Counted from the first letter of the stretch, positions 15,189-24,198 are shown. The stretch: 39,287 nt of DNA from CTSOIL-112 sp964293815 (GCA_964293815.1 CAXYYC010000026.1:1-39287); one strand, 5' to 3'. The notes: generated by a model from the letters alone, not told the origin. Program-made: numbers and translations.

Positions 15189-16037
15189 ATGAAAATCGTT
15201 ATTCAACACCTCACGGGTATCAGCGATGCCACCGCGCACGCCTTACTTAACCCATTTGCCGGAACCCCCGAACGCCTGAACGCACGCGCGTGGGTCGTGC
15301 GCCATACCCTATTTACGCCACAACAAAAGCACGAATTACTCATGCAGGCCGCCAGCCACCAAATCGACGTCGCCTGTCTCGAACGTGACCTCACTTGGGC
15401 GGATTTCAAAGTACTGGCGATGGACATGGACTCCACCCTGATTAATATCGAATGCATTGACGAAATCGCCGATCTGGCAGGGAAAAAGGCCGAAGTCGCC
15501 AGCATCACCGAAGCCTCCATGCGCGGCGAAATCACCGACTTCAACGAAAGTCTGCGCCGCCGCATGGCCTTTTTCGCAGGGACACCCGCACGTTTATTGG
15601 ACGACGTACTCGCGCAACGCCTGCAAACCAATCCGGGCGCGCACGAACTGATCCAAGCCGCCCAAGCCAACGGCGTACAAACCGTACTCGTATCCGGCGG
15701 CTTCACCTATTTCGCCGAACAAGTACAAGCCAAACTCGGACTGGACCACATCCACGCGAACACACTGGAAATCAAAGACGGACAAATCACCGGCGAAGTT
15801 CTCGGCGAAATCATCAACGGTGACGTAAAAGCCCGCCTCGTGCGCGAGCACTGCGAACGCTTGCACATCGCATGTGACCAAGCCATCACCATGGGCGACG
15901 GCGCCAATGATCTACCCATGATGACTATCAGCGGCCTGTCAGTCGCCTACCGCGCCAAACCGAAAGTGCAAGAACAAGCCATGATGACGCTCAACTTTGT
16001 CGGCTTGGATGGTTTAGCCGTGGTATTAAGCGCATAA
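15189..16037 (+). CDS. serB: Phosphoserine phosphatase
   Basis: SerB removes phosphate from O-phosphoserine, the last step of serine biosynthesis. This HAD-superfamily enzyme of 282 aa has motif I DMDSTLI with the nucleophile Asp79 and general acid Asp81, motif II in VLVSGGFTYFA (Ser), a conserved Lys in GDVKARLV, and motif IV MGDGANDLPM. The lid segment IECIDEIADLAGKKAEVASITEASMRGEI is typical of SerB. The N-terminal 75 residues form a small extra domain (ACT-like in relatives). It lies downstream of ppsR with 41 bp between, and a hairpin follows at 16075. The call is secure. Confidence 0.96.
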   Translation: MKIVIQHLTGISDATAHALLNPFAGTPERLNARAWVVRHTLFTPQQKHELLMQAASHQIDVACLERDLTWADFKVLAMDMDSTLINIECIDEIADLAGKKAEVASITEASMRGEITDFNESLRRRMAFFAGTPARLLDDVLAQRLQTNPGAHELIQAAQANGVQTVLVSGGFTYFAEQVQAKLGLDHIHANTLEIKDGQITGEVLGEIINGDVKARLVREHCERLHIACDQAITMGDGANDLPMMTISGLSVAYRAKPKVQEQAMMTLNFVGLDGLAVVLSA

Positions 16038-16074
16038 ATTAAATACCTGAAACACTGAGATATGCAAAAAGCAT

Positions 16075-16097
16075 AGAGGCGCGTTACACGCGCCTCT
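16075..16097. terminator. GC-rich hairpin between convergent genes
   Basis: A perfect 10-bp stem (16075-16084 with 16088-16097) and 3-nt loop sit between serB (plus) and the DUF1232 gene (minus). On the minus strand the stem is followed a few bases later by TTTTT, on the plus strand by little T. It probably serves mainly the minus-strand operon and may help both. Confidence 0.65.
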
Positions 16098-16122
16098 ACT
16101 CATTTGGTCACCACAAGATTTT

Positions 16123-16449
16123 TTACCCAAACCAATGCAATAATTTTTGACTGGCTTTGGCCTTCACATCCTCATTGATGTACGCCGATGTCATCGCAAT
16201 CGCGGCGGCGAGCGCACCCAAGTCATCGGTGAAGCCGACAATCGGCGTGATATCGGGAATCGCGTCTATTGGCGAAATGAAATACGCCAACGCACCATAA
16301 ATCGCAGTTTTCGCCCATTTCGGCGTTTCGGGACGTTGCGCGGCATAGTACAGCCATAGGGCTTTTTCGATCACTTCTTTGCCTGCGGTGAGCGCGAAGT
16401 GTTTCACCTTGTCCCAAAAACTGCTGTCGCTGTATCCTTGTTGCTCCAT
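16123..16449 (-). CDS. DUF1232 (YkvA-like) small membrane-associated protein
   Basis: This 108-aa protein belongs to the DUF1232/YkvA family, whose function is not established. The signature WAKTAIYGALAYFISPIDAIPDITPIVGFTDD is present, with the conserved I-S-P-I-D-x-I-P-D core; hydrophobic stretches on both sides suggest membrane association. ATG 16449 is chosen because AAAGGAT stands 7 bases upstream; the frame is open to 16491, with an ATG at 16473. It is the last gene of a minus-strand run of small genes (cupin, DUF4126, ASCH, this), and the GC-rich hairpin at 16075 follows. No catalytic residues are evident. Confidence 0.85.
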   Translation of the reverse strand: MEQQGYSDSSFWDKVKHFALTAGKEVIEKALWLYYAAQRPETPKWAKTAIYGALAYFISPIDAIPDITPIVGFTDDLGALAAAIAMTSAYINEDVKAKASQKLLHWFG

Positions 16450-16487
16450 CTGATTATCCTTTACAAAACTCATGCTTGACGCTGTGG

Positions 16488-16955
16488 TCACACACTCAAA
16501 ACCAGCTCAAAAACGGTGCAAACCACCGGCATGGTTTCAACGGGTTCTCGCCCGATGCGTTGACACTCACGCGTGAAAAAATCCCAATGCGCTTCGCGCC
16601 AATACGCCAGTGAGCCGTCGCCTTCGCCCTCAATCGCAGCGTACTCCGCCGTCACTTGATTGTATGGCACGATTTCAACCTGCGTATTGCGGCAAATCAA
16701 AGCAGGTTGATTCAGATGATCGACCACCAAAGCCACATCACCGACCTGCGGCACAGTCTCGTTTTCCGTTTCAATCGTCCACAACAGGCTAGTACCGGCG
16801 CATTTTTGCCCTGAGCGAATCAATGCCAGCAAGGCTTCGGACAATTCAGGACTATCGCCATAAGCATCGACCGTGATCCGCTTGGCAGGCGGAACCGCGA
16901 CACCCATGCGTGTCAGTTGCGCCAATACGCTTTCAACCGATGGTAAAGGCAACAT
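16488..16955 (-). CDS. ASCH-domain protein
   Basis: ASCH domains are small beta-barrel modules related to PUA and are thought to bind RNA or modified nucleotides; one characterised relative (E. coli YqfB) hydrolyses N4-acetylcytidine. The 155-aa protein has the domain pattern GQKCAGTSLLW, VGDVALVVDHLNQPALICRNTQ and the terminal EGDGSLAYWREAHWDFFTRE, where W-R-x-x-H-x-x-F-F is characteristic. ATG 16955 has AGGAGAA in front, so the upstream frame to 17000 is not used. It starts 10 bp after the DUF4126 stop, which suggests one operon. The domain is clear; the biological substrate is unknown. Confidence 0.83.
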   Translation of the reverse strand: MLPLPSVESVLAQLTRMGVAVPPAKRITVDAYGDSPELSEALLALIRSGQKCAGTSLLWTIETENETVPQVGDVALVVDHLNQPALICRNTQVEIVPYNQVTAEYAAIEGEGDGSLAYWREAHWDFFTRECQRIGREPVETMPVVCTVFELVLSV

Positions 16956-16965
16956 ACACGTTCTC

Positions 16966-17628
16966 CTATGGATTGGCACCAACGCCCTTACGCCGGACAC
17001 TTTGAAATAGCGTCTTGATAAAGCGCCACAAGAAATAAATCAACAGCGAGGCCACCACAATAAAAATTACTAAACCGACCAAAAACACCACCGGATGCGT
17101 GAGTAAGGCCCACATACCACCGGCAAACATCACATCTTCGCCAGTAGACGCGGCCACATTTGAAAACGGCTCAGGCGACGTATTGATCGCCGCGCGTGTA
17201 CCCGCTTTCGCCAGATGCGTACCCGCCGCCAGCGTACCGCCGAGCAAACCCATCGCGACCTGCATCGCCGCACCCTGATCGCCCATCACCGCCGCCGCCA
17301 AACCCATACCGGCGGGAATTCGGATAAACGTATGAATGCTGTCCCACACCGAATCCAGCCACGGAATCTTATCCGCCAAAAATTCCATGAGCAACAACAC
17401 ACCCGAAATACCGAGTACCCAAGCATTGCTCAAAACACCCAAATCGCCCGGTAACGTCACACCAGCAAAGCGATCCAATGCGCCGAGTGTAAATACCAAG
17501 GCATACAAGCGCAAACCACTCGCCCAGCCCAAGCCCGCGGCTAATGCCATCAAGGACGGCATATTCAAGGGCACATTGCCCCAATTGAGTAATGGTTCTA
17601 AGGTAGTTTGTACAGAGTTAATATCCAT
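16966..17628 (-). CDS. DUF4126 membrane protein
   Basis: This 220-aa hydrophobic protein fits the DUF4126 family of unknown function. The region LMALAAGLGWASGLRLYALVF, the segment MEFLADKIPWLDSVWDSIHTFIR and the Gly-rich HLAKAGTRAAINTSPEPFSN are the family's recognisable blocks. Five or so membrane spans are visible, with a basic C-terminal tail after the last one. ATG 17628 is taken as start; a GTG two codons earlier (17634) is an alternative, and no strong ribosome-binding site decides. It lies 25 bp after the cupin gene and 10 bp before the ASCH gene on the same strand. Confidence 0.84.
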   Translation of the reverse strand: MDINSVQTTLEPLLNWGNVPLNMPSLMALAAGLGWASGLRLYALVFTLGALDRFAGVTLPGDLGVLSNAWVLGISGVLLLMEFLADKIPWLDSVWDSIHTFIRIPAGMGLAAAVMGDQGAAMQVAMGLLGGTLAAGTHLAKAGTRAAINTSPEPFSNVAASTGEDVMFAGGMWALLTHPVVFLVGLVIFIVVASLLIYFLWRFIKTLFQSVRRKGVGANP

Positions 17629-17653
17629 ATTCACGGTATCACTTAAAAAATAT

Positions 17654-17956
17654 TCATTCCATTTGATCGATAATAATCAATGTTCCGAAGCTACCCGATG
17701 CGACCGCATGCGGCACACCCGCAGGAACAATATAAACCTCTCCCGCATTCACTTGTACTTGCTCATCAGCAAAACGTAAATTCATTTGCCCATCCAAAAC
17801 CAATAAAACCTCATCAAAAGAATGAACCTCATTCGGATACGCCTGAGCATCCATTTTGAGCACTTTAAAATTAGCGCCTGACACAGTACCTAAAACCTCT
17901 GATTTCCAAGCAATTGGCAGATTTTTAGCCTTATCAAGCAAATTAATTTTACTCAT
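17654..17956 (-). CDS. Small cupin-domain protein
   Basis: This single-domain cupin (100 aa) has the two conserved motifs in degenerate form. EVHSFDEVLLVLDGQMNLRF is motif 1, with His, the acidic residue and the Gly turn; AGEVYIVPAGVPHAV is motif 2, with the final His. Such proteins bind a metal and act as small sensors or isomerases; no specific reaction can be assigned. ATG 17956 follows AAGGAT at a suitable distance; a TTG one codon earlier is less likely. It heads the minus-strand run cupin-DUF4126-ASCH-DUF1232. A terminator for secF lies just upstream at 18033, so the run needs its own promoter in 17957-18032, which I could not pinpoint. Confidence 0.85.
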   Translation of the reverse strand: MSKINLLDKAKNLPIAWKSEVLGTVSGANFKVLKMDAQAYPNEVHSFDEVLLVLDGQMNLRFADEQVQVNAGEVYIVPAGVPHAVASGSFGTLIIIDQME

Positions 17957-18032
17957 CAATATCTATCCTTATCACATCGAACTGAACACCATTGTGCCAT
18001 AAAATAAACCGCTGCTTATCGACCCACATAAA

Positions 18033-18058
18033 AAATGGGAAGTCAGAGCTTCCCATTT
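18033..18058 (-). terminator. Rho-independent terminator of secDF
   Basis: A 10-bp perfect stem (18033-18042 with 18049-18058) and 6-nt loop follow the secF stop by about 20 bp. On the minus strand the stem runs into TTTTTTA, giving a typical intrinsic terminator that closes the secD-secF unit. Confidence 0.85.
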
Positions 18059-18080
18059 CAATTGTATTACTGAGTATTCA

Positions 18081-19049
18081 TCAAATCTGCGCGCCGAAAT
18101 TCGGATCGCGTCGATCAGCATTGCGCAGCGCCAAATCGTCGGCGGACAATTCGAGGTCTTTACGCGAGACACCGAACCACATCGCCAAAGCCGCCGCGAC
18201 GAACACCGATGAGTAGATACCGAACACAATCCCGATGGTCAGCGCCAACGCGAAGTAATGCAAGGTCGGACCACCAAAAATCAGCATGGACAGCACCATC
18301 ATCTCAGTTGAACCGTGGGTGATGATGGTACGGCTCATCGTTGAGGTAATCGCATGATTCATTACCTGCGCCACGCTCATACCACGCGTGCGATTATCGC
18401 GGAATACCTCACGAATCCGGTCAAAAATCACCACCGATTCGTTCACCGAGTAGCCCAGAATCGCCAATACCGCCGCCAGTACCGAGAGCGAAAACTCCCA
18501 TTGGAAAAACGCGAAAAAGCCGAGAATAATTACCACGTCGTGCAAGTTCGCCAAAATCCCCGCCACCGCAAATTTCCACTCAAAGCGGAAGGACAAATAA
18601 ATCACAATGCCGATACAAACGAACAACAACGCCATCAAGCCACTGGTTGCCAACTCCTGACCGATTTGCGGGCCGACGAACTCATTGCGCTCCAGCTTCA
18701 CGTCCGGTGACGCGGCCTGCAATGCGCCCATCACCTGCTTGGTCTGCTCTTCGCTGGACACACCTGTTTTCAGAGGCACGCGGATCATGACCTTATCCGC
18801 CGCACCGAAGTTCTGAACCTGAGCATCTTTATAGCCAATGCCTTCCAAACTGCTACGGATGCTGTTCAAATCCGCTGGCTGGCTGTACTTGGTCTCCACC
18901 AAAGTACCTCCCGTGAATTCAATCGAGAAATGCAACCCTCGGGTGAATAGGAAAAAAATAGCCAGAACCAAAGTGATTAATGAAATCGCATTGAAAATCA
19001 AGGCGTATTTCATGAAATTGATGTCTTTTTTAAATCGAAAAAATTCCAT
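18081..19049 (-). CDS. secF: Protein translocase subunit SecF
   Basis: SecF pairs with SecD in the inner membrane and uses proton motive force to pull proteins through SecYEG. The 322-aa product has the N-terminal FKKDINFMKYALIFNAIS span and the GLHFSIEFTGGTLVE motif that opens the first periplasmic region. It also has the C-terminal membrane domain with LANLHDVVIILGFFAFF, ILGYSVNESVVIFDRIRE and MSRTIITHGSTEMMVL. Six membrane segments are visible. It starts 31 bp after the secD stop and is followed by a terminator, so it is the last gene of the secD-secF unit. The start codon is ATG at 19049. Confidence 0.97.
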   Translation of the reverse strand: MEFFRFKKDINFMKYALIFNAISLITLVLAIFFLFTRGLHFSIEFTGGTLVETKYSQPADLNSIRSSLEGIGYKDAQVQNFGAADKVMIRVPLKTGVSSEEQTKQVMGALQAASPDVKLERNEFVGPQIGQELATSGLMALLFVCIGIVIYLSFRFEWKFAVAGILANLHDVVIILGFFAFFQWEFSLSVLAAVLAILGYSVNESVVIFDRIREVFRDNRTRGMSVAQVMNHAITSTMSRTIITHGSTEMMVLSMLIFGGPTLHYFALALTIGIVFGIYSSVFVAAALAMWFGVSRKDLELSADDLALRNADRRDPNFGAQI

Positions 19050-19080
19050 AATGGTCTTTCAATACCTGATTTTCAATGAA

Positions 19081-20961
19081 TTACTTGCCAGTCTTGGCAA
19101 TGTCGGAACTCGGACGCCAAATCTGCCCAATCGAAATCGACTGCAACCGTTGGCGGCCGCCATACCACAAGTTCGACAAACCGCGCGCGAAGAACACCGC
19201 TGAGAACATTGAGGTCGCAATCCCCAAACAATGCACGATCGCAAAGCCACGAATCGGGCCAGTACCAAAAATTAATAAGGCCACACCGGCAATCAAGGTG
19301 GTGATATTCGAGTCCAAGATCGTCGCAAATGCGCGCTCGTACCCCAGATGCATCGCCATCGCAGGCGGCTGACCGTTGCGCAGTTCTTCACGAATCCGCT
19401 CGTTAATCAATACATTCGAGTCAATCGCCATACCGAGCGTGAGCGCGACCGCCGCAATTCCCGGCAAGGTCATGGTGACGCCAATCGCCGCCAAAATACC
19501 GACCAGCAACAGCAGATTCACACCCAAGGCCATCACTGAAAACAATCCAAATACACGGTAGTAAATCAGCATGAAAATAGACACAGCGGCGAAACCATAA
19601 GCCAATGATTTCAAACCTTTTTTAATATTTTCTTCACCCAAAGACGGACCGACTGTACTTTCTTGGGTAATGGTCATCGGTGCAGCCAATGCGCCCGAGC
19701 GCAACAGCAAGGCCAAGTCTTCCGCCTCTTGCAATGTACGCGCGCCCGTGATTTGGAAGGCATCGCCAAACTCGCTTTGGATGGTCGCCAGTGAAATCAC
19801 TTCACCTTTGGTTTTGCCATCGGGCTGTTGTTCATACATCACGATACCCATGCGTTTGCCCACGTTGTCATGCGTAGTTTGGCGCATGATTTTGCCGCTC
19901 TCGCTGTTCAAATTGACACTAACGTGGACGCCACCATTTTGGCCGTCCAACTGTCCGCGCGCCTGCGTGAACGCGTCACCGGTAATCACCACTTGTTTTT
20001 TCAACAGTGCTTTTTGCCCCGGATGCCCTTCACTGCTGGCCATGTCAAACTCAACGCCATTGAGCGGATTGGTGGTTTCTTCCATGCGCACTTCAAGCGT
20101 CGCGGTACGGCCAATCAGACTTTTCGCCCGCGCCGGATCGCTTTCACCGGGTAATTCAACCACGATACGGTCAAACCCTTGCTGTTGCACCACCGGCTCG
20201 GATGCGCCCATCGCATTCACGCGGTTGTGCAGAATTTCGATATTTTGTTTGATGGCCTGATTTTTCACCTGATTGATGGCCTGCTCGGTCAGACCAAGCG
20301 ATAAGCTATTGCCGTTGGCGGTAATCACATAATCAGTCGCGCCCTGCTCGCTTAAAATCGCCGCGCGTGCTTGTTCTGCTGTAGCTGGGCTGTCAAAGTT
20401 CATCACCAGTTGTTCGCCGTTTTTCTCGGCACTTTGCAATGCAATTTTTTTGTCTTTGAACAAGGTGTTAAAACCATTTTGCATCGCATCCAATTTTTTT
20501 TGCACTGCTTCAGACATTTTCACTTCGAGCAAGAAATGCACGCCACCGCGTAAGTCCAAACCAAGTGATACGGGTTTCGCACCAATCGCTGTCATCCAGT
20601 CCGGCGCGGCAGAAACGGTGCTATAAGCCAATGTGTATGAGGGTGAATTTGGGTCGGTGTTGAGCGCAGCATTGATTGCTTCTTTTGCCTTCGCCTGCGT
20701 GTCCTGACCGTTCACACGCACCTTGACCGTGCCTAAGCCTTGTGCGGTTTTTTCAAAATACAATCCGGTGTACGGGATGTTTTGTGCTTTGAGCACTTGT
20801 TCCACTTTGTCTTTAACATCGGTCTCGACTTTGACGGTCGCCTTCGCGCCGGAGACTTGTACCGCCTGCGTGGTACCGAAGAAGGTCGGTATGGTGTAGA
20901 GCAAGCCCAGTACCAATGCCAACACGATGATTATGTTTTTCCACAAGGGATAACGGTTCAT
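19081..20961 (-). CDS. secD: Protein translocase subunit SecD
   Basis: SecD is the larger partner of SecF in post-initiation protein export. The 626-aa protein begins with a membrane anchor (NRYPLWKNIIIVLALVLGLLY) and has the LGLDLRGGVHFLLEV motif around residue 135. It has a large periplasmic P1 domain, and a C-terminal six-span domain with GMAIDSNVLINERIREELRNG and AFATILDSNITTLIAG, where the conserved Asp and Arg needed for proton use are present. It is co-oriented with yajC upstream and secF downstream; a hairpin lies between yajC and secD. The size and motifs are those of typical proteobacterial SecD. Confidence 0.97.
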   Translation of the reverse strand: MNRYPLWKNIIIVLALVLGLLYTIPTFFGTTQAVQVSGAKATVKVETDVKDKVEQVLKAQNIPYTGLYFEKTAQGLGTVKVRVNGQDTQAKAKEAINAALNTDPNSPSYTLAYSTVSAAPDWMTAIGAKPVSLGLDLRGGVHFLLEVKMSEAVQKKLDAMQNGFNTLFKDKKIALQSAEKNGEQLVMNFDSPATAEQARAAILSEQGATDYVITANGNSLSLGLTEQAINQVKNQAIKQNIEILHNRVNAMGASEPVVQQQGFDRIVVELPGESDPARAKSLIGRTATLEVRMEETTNPLNGVEFDMASSEGHPGQKALLKKQVVITGDAFTQARGQLDGQNGGVHVSVNLNSESGKIMRQTTHDNVGKRMGIVMYEQQPDGKTKGEVISLATIQSEFGDAFQITGARTLQEAEDLALLLRSGALAAPMTITQESTVGPSLGEENIKKGLKSLAYGFAAVSIFMLIYYRVFGLFSVMALGVNLLLLVGILAAIGVTMTLPGIAAVALTLGMAIDSNVLINERIREELRNGQPPAMAMHLGYERAFATILDSNITTLIAGVALLIFGTGPIRGFAIVHCLGIATSMFSAVFFARGLSNLWYGGRQRLQSISIGQIWRPSSDIAKTGK

Positions 20962-21085
20962 ACCACCACCATTCTATTTCTATTAAAAATCAATAACTGC
21001 GATCAATGATTACGATCAACTACTGCGCCAAAATCCTGACGCGCTCGATTCAGACTGAGCGCAAATTTACCGCCAAACAAAGCGA

Positions 21086-21115
21086 AATCACGCACATCGA
21101 ATGAAGTGCGTGATT
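21086..21115 (-). terminator. Hairpin between yajC and secD
   Basis: A 10-bp perfect stem (21086-21095 with 21106-21115) and 10-nt loop lie about 30 bp after the yajC stop. The minus-strand tail (TTTCGCTTTGTTT) is only moderately T-rich, so it may attenuate rather than fully stop transcription into secD. The rest of this 182-bp gap could hold a secD promoter, but none is evident. Confidence 0.5.
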
Positions 21116-21143
21116 GCTTATGGGTTCAGTAATGCGGTTTTGA

Positions 21144-21476
21144 TTACAGCTTCAATGTACCGGTTGGCAAAATTGACTGAATCGCATTGCGTTGGAACAC
21201 CACTTCAACCGATTGACCGTTCACACGAGATACTTCCAAAGTCACAAAATTGTCGTCCAAGCTGATGATTTTACCAATCAAGCCACCGCCGGTTGTGACT
21301 TCATCACCTTTTTTCAAGGCGGCGAGCATCGCGCGCAATTCTTTTTGACGCTTCATTTGCGGACGAATCATCATAAAGTAAAAAATCGCAAAAATAATGA
21401 TGAGCGGCAAAAAGGACATCAAGCCACCGGTTGGATCGCCTGCGGTCTGTGCGTGTGCATCTGAAATCAAAAACAT
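21144..21476 (-). CDS. yajC: Sec translocon accessory subunit YajC
   Basis: YajC is a small single-span inner-membrane protein that associates with SecDF. The 110-aa product has a short N-terminus, one hydrophobic span followed by MMIRPQMKRQKELRAML, and the cytoplasmic domain with KKGDEVTTGGGLIGKI, all typical. The frame is open to 21506, but ATG 21476 has GAGGAG just upstream and gives the normal length. The gene sits between tgt and secD in the classic queA-tgt-yajC-secD-secF order. Confidence 0.95.
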   Translation of the reverse strand: MFLISDAHAQTAGDPTGGLMSFLPLIIIFAIFYFMMIRPQMKRQKELRAMLAALKKGDEVTTGGGLIGKIISLDDNFVTLEVSRVNGQSVEVVFQRNAIQSILPTGTLKL

Positions 21477-21580
21477 ATCTTCTCCTCTTTCGGTTTTATG
21501 TAACAACGTCCGAGCATTATAACAGTTCTACCCGTCTTATCCCACCACTTGACGTAATTTCCCGTAAATTAAACCACGCC

Positions 21581-22696
21581 TTAATCCACCCCGCGCGCAC
21601 GATTGGCATGAAATTCACTGACTACAGCATCGAATCGCTCCGCATCCAGCCCATCGCGCAAGTCCTGCATCAATTGCAGGTAGTAATGCAGATTATGAAT
21701 CGTATTGAGCTGCGCACCGAGCATTTCGCCCATTTTGTGCAAATGGTGCAAATACGAGCGGCTGAAATTGCGACAGGTATAACATGTGCAGGTCTCGTCC
21801 AACGGTTTCAAATCGGTTTTGTAACGGGCGTTTTTAATCTTAATATCGCCAAAACGTGTAAACAGCCAGCCATTACGTGCATTGCGCGTCGGCATCACGC
21901 AGTCAAACATATCAATGCCCTGCGATACGCCAAACACCAAATCCTCCGGCGTGCCCACGCCCATCAGATAGCGCGGTTTTTCGCTCGGCAGTTGATGACC
22001 GATGAATTCCAGCACGCGGTAAAACTCCTCTTTCGGCTCGCCCACTGACAGGCCGCCAATCGCAACGCCATGAAATGGCATGTCGGTCAACGCCGCGAGC
22101 GACTGCTCACGCAGATGTTCGTGCATACCACCTTGAACAATGCCAAACAACGCATTGGGATTTTCCAAACGATTAAATTCGTCCAACGAGCGTTTTGCCC
22201 AACGCAAGGACAACTCCATCGACTCGCGCGCGGTTTTCACATCCGCCGGATACGGCGTACATTCGTCAAACTGCATCACAATGTCTGAATTGAGCGTGGT
22301 TTGAATTTGCATCGAGATTTCAGGCGTTAAAAACAATTTATCGCCGTTCACAGGCGAACTAAACGTTACGCCTTCCTCGGTAATTTTGCGCAAATCACCC
22401 AAGCTGAATACCTGAAATCCGCCCGAATCGGTCAAAATCGGCTTATCCCAGTTCATAAACTGATGCAAACCGCCGTGTACCTTCATCACATCCATACCGG
22501 GGCGCAACCACAGGTGAAAGGTATTACCCAAAATGATTTGTGCATTGATTTCACGCAGCATATCGGGCGTCATGCCCTTGACTGCGCCGTATGTGCCTAC
22601 CGGCATGAAAATTGGCGTTTGTACCACGCCGTGATTGAGCGTCATCGTCCCGCGACGCGCTTTTCCTGAGGTTTTGTGTAATTTAAATTCAAGCAT
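21581..22696 (-). CDS. tgt: tRNA-guanine transglycosylase
   Basis: Tgt replaces the guanine at the wobble position of GUN-anticodon tRNAs with preQ1, an early step to queuosine. The 371-aa protein has the substrate-binding region LTDSGGFQVFSLG with the first catalytic Asp, and the GGLSVGEPKEEFYRVL segment. DMFDCVMPTRNARNG holds the nucleophilic Asp and tRNA-recognition loop, and the zinc site lies in CTCYTCRNFSRSYLHHL. The start ATG 22696 fits the family N-terminus (MLEFKLHKTSGKARRG). A small membrane-protein gene is inserted between queA and tgt, which are normally adjacent. Confidence 0.97.
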   Translation of the reverse strand: MLEFKLHKTSGKARRGTMTLNHGVVQTPIFMPVGTYGAVKGMTPDMLREINAQIILGNTFHLWLRPGMDVMKVHGGLHQFMNWDKPILTDSGGFQVFSLGDLRKITEEGVTFSSPVNGDKLFLTPEISMQIQTTLNSDIVMQFDECTPYPADVKTARESMELSLRWAKRSLDEFNRLENPNALFGIVQGGMHEHLREQSLAALTDMPFHGVAIGGLSVGEPKEEFYRVLEFIGHQLPSEKPRYLMGVGTPEDLVFGVSQGIDMFDCVMPTRNARNGWLFTRFGDIKIKNARYKTDLKPLDETCTCYTCRNFSRSYLHHLHKMGEMLGAQLNTIHNLHYYLQLMQDLRDGLDAERFDAVVSEFHANRARGVD

Positions 22697-22706
22697 ACAG
22701 ATTTAA

Positions 22707-22985
22707 CTATGAAAGTAGTTCAGGTCCAAAAGCGACCAAACCTAAAAGTAATAAGCCCGACAGTGTCGCCACCAAATAAGTGTCAAAAGTAGTAGCACTA
22801 ACACTCAAACTAAAAATAATATTATTATCAATTTGCCAATTCCAAAAGCACTTCGCTAAAAATCCAGCAATGAAGCCTGTCATAAAAATTACTTTACTAA
22901 AATGTTTTTCAAAAAATTGGGGGAAGGCTTTCCCTCCAATCACAGAAAAACCCATTACGAGTAAATAAATTAAAAAAGCTTTCAT
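22707..22985 (-). CDS. Small AT-rich membrane protein, unknown function
   Basis: I do not recognise this 92-aa protein. It has three hydrophobic segments: an N-terminal FLIYLLVMGFSVIGG, a middle VIFMTGFIAGFLAKCFW and a C-terminal LVATLSGLLLLGLVAFG, so it is probably an inner-membrane protein. ATG 22985 starts four bases after the queA stop and its own stop is 10 bp before tgt, which places it in the operon and argues for translation. A much longer upstream frame (to 23096) overlaps queA and is not credible. Its DNA is clearly richer in A and T than the flanking queA and tgt genes, suggesting later insertion into an otherwise conserved pair. Confidence 0.7.
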   Translation of the reverse strand: MKAFLIYLLVMGFSVIGGKAFPQFFEKHFSKVIFMTGFIAGFLAKCFWNWQIDNNIIFSLSVSATTFDTYLVATLSGLLLLGLVAFGPELLS

Positions 22986-22989
22986 GACT

Positions 22990-24090
22990 TTAGTTTTCCC
23001 GACTTGTTCGTTCCAACCACATCGCATCGCCGTAGCTAAAAAAGTGGTAGCGCTGCGCAATCGCGTGATTATACGCATCGCGCATGATTTGTACACCGCT
23101 AAACGCCGAGACCAGCATCAGCAAGGTCGATTGCGGCAGGTGAAAATTGGTAATCAATGCGTCCACCACACCGAACTGATACGGCGGACGGATAAACAAA
23201 CGGGTTTCCGCTGTCGCCGCCTGCATGTGCCAATCGGCTTGGCGCTCAGGATTTTGCTGCACAAATGCGGATTCAAGCGCGCGCAAGCTGGTCGTACCGA
23301 CTGATACCACGCGCCGCCCTTGCGCACGCGCCTGATTGATCGCATCCGCAGTGGCTTGAGGAATTTCGTACCATTCCTCGTGCATGACGTGTTCACCTAA
23401 ATTTTGTGTCGATACGGGTAAAAATGTCCCTGCGCCCACATGCAGCGTGACATACGCCAACTGCACGCCTTGTTCCTGCACTTTTTTCAATAACGCTTCG
23501 TCAAAGTGCAAACCGGCGGTCGGCGCGGCCACCGCGCCATCACGCTGGGCAAATACGGTTTGATAGCGTTGCGCGTCAAAATCATCGGCCGAGTGATCGA
23601 TATACGGCGGCAGCGGCAAATGGCCGTATTGATCGAGCATGGTTAAAATCGGCTGATCGCTGTGCAGATGGTAAAAGCGCCCTTCTTTGGACACAACGGT
23701 CAGCTCGAAATCCTCGGCGATGCGTATCGTCGTTCCCGCAGGCGGCGCCTTTGACGCGCGAATTTGCGCCACGCATTCGTGCGTACCGCTGACGCGCTCG
23801 ATCATGACTTCGACTTTACCGCCGGTGGCTTTTTGCCCAAATAGACGCGCCTTGATGACCTTGGTATTGTTCAAAACCAGCACGTCACCTGAACGCAGTT
23901 GCGCCAACACATCGGCAAAATGCGCGTCACGCAACGTTTCGCCGACAATCAACAAACGGCTGGCGGTGCGCTCGCCCGCTGGCATCTGCGCAATCAGTTC
24001 CGGCGGAAGTTCGTAATCAAAGTGGTTTAAATTCAGGTCATCCGCATCACGAATGATTTCCGGCAATGCGGCGGTGAAAAAGTTGTGCAT
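22990..24090 (-). CDS. queA: S-adenosylmethionine:tRNA ribosyltransferase-isomerase
   Basis: QueA transfers and isomerises the ribose of SAM onto preQ1-tRNA to form epoxyqueuosine. The 366-aa protein shows FDYELPPELIAQMP, GDVLVLNNTKVIKARLFG, AAPTAGLHFDEALL with the following YVTLHVGAGTF, and the C-terminal ALITNFHLPQSTLLMLVSAF, all family signatures. The N-terminus has about 17 residues before the usual start region (HFDYELPPE); ATG 24090 is the only ATG there, and no strong ribosome-binding site is seen, so a CTG nearer the conserved part cannot be excluded. It is the first gene of the queA-tgt-yajC-secDF block, divergent from the potassium channel gene, with promoter space in 24091-24198. 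Confidence 0.95.
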   Translation of the reverse strand: MHNFFTAALPEIIRDADDLNLNHFDYELPPELIAQMPAGERTASRLLIVGETLRDAHFADVLAQLRSGDVLVLNNTKVIKARLFGQKATGGKVEVMIERVSGTHECVAQIRASKAPPAGTTIRIAEDFELTVVSKEGRFYHLHSDQPILTMLDQYGHLPLPPYIDHSADDFDAQRYQTVFAQRDGAVAAPTAGLHFDEALLKKVQEQGVQLAYVTLHVGAGTFLPVSTQNLGEHVMHEEWYEIPQATADAINQARAQGRRVVSVGTTSLRALESAFVQQNPERQADWHMQAATAETRLFIRPPYQFGVVDALITNFHLPQSTLLMLVSAFSGVQIMRDAYNHAIAQRYHFFSYGDAMWLERTSREN

Positions 24091-24198
24091 ACAAACGACA
24101 TTAAAAAGGGCAAAGGCGCATTTTACCGTATTTTGGGACTTGACCTATCACCAACTCAGCCGCAAAATGCGCGGAACTGTTTATTTTTAAAGCACATC

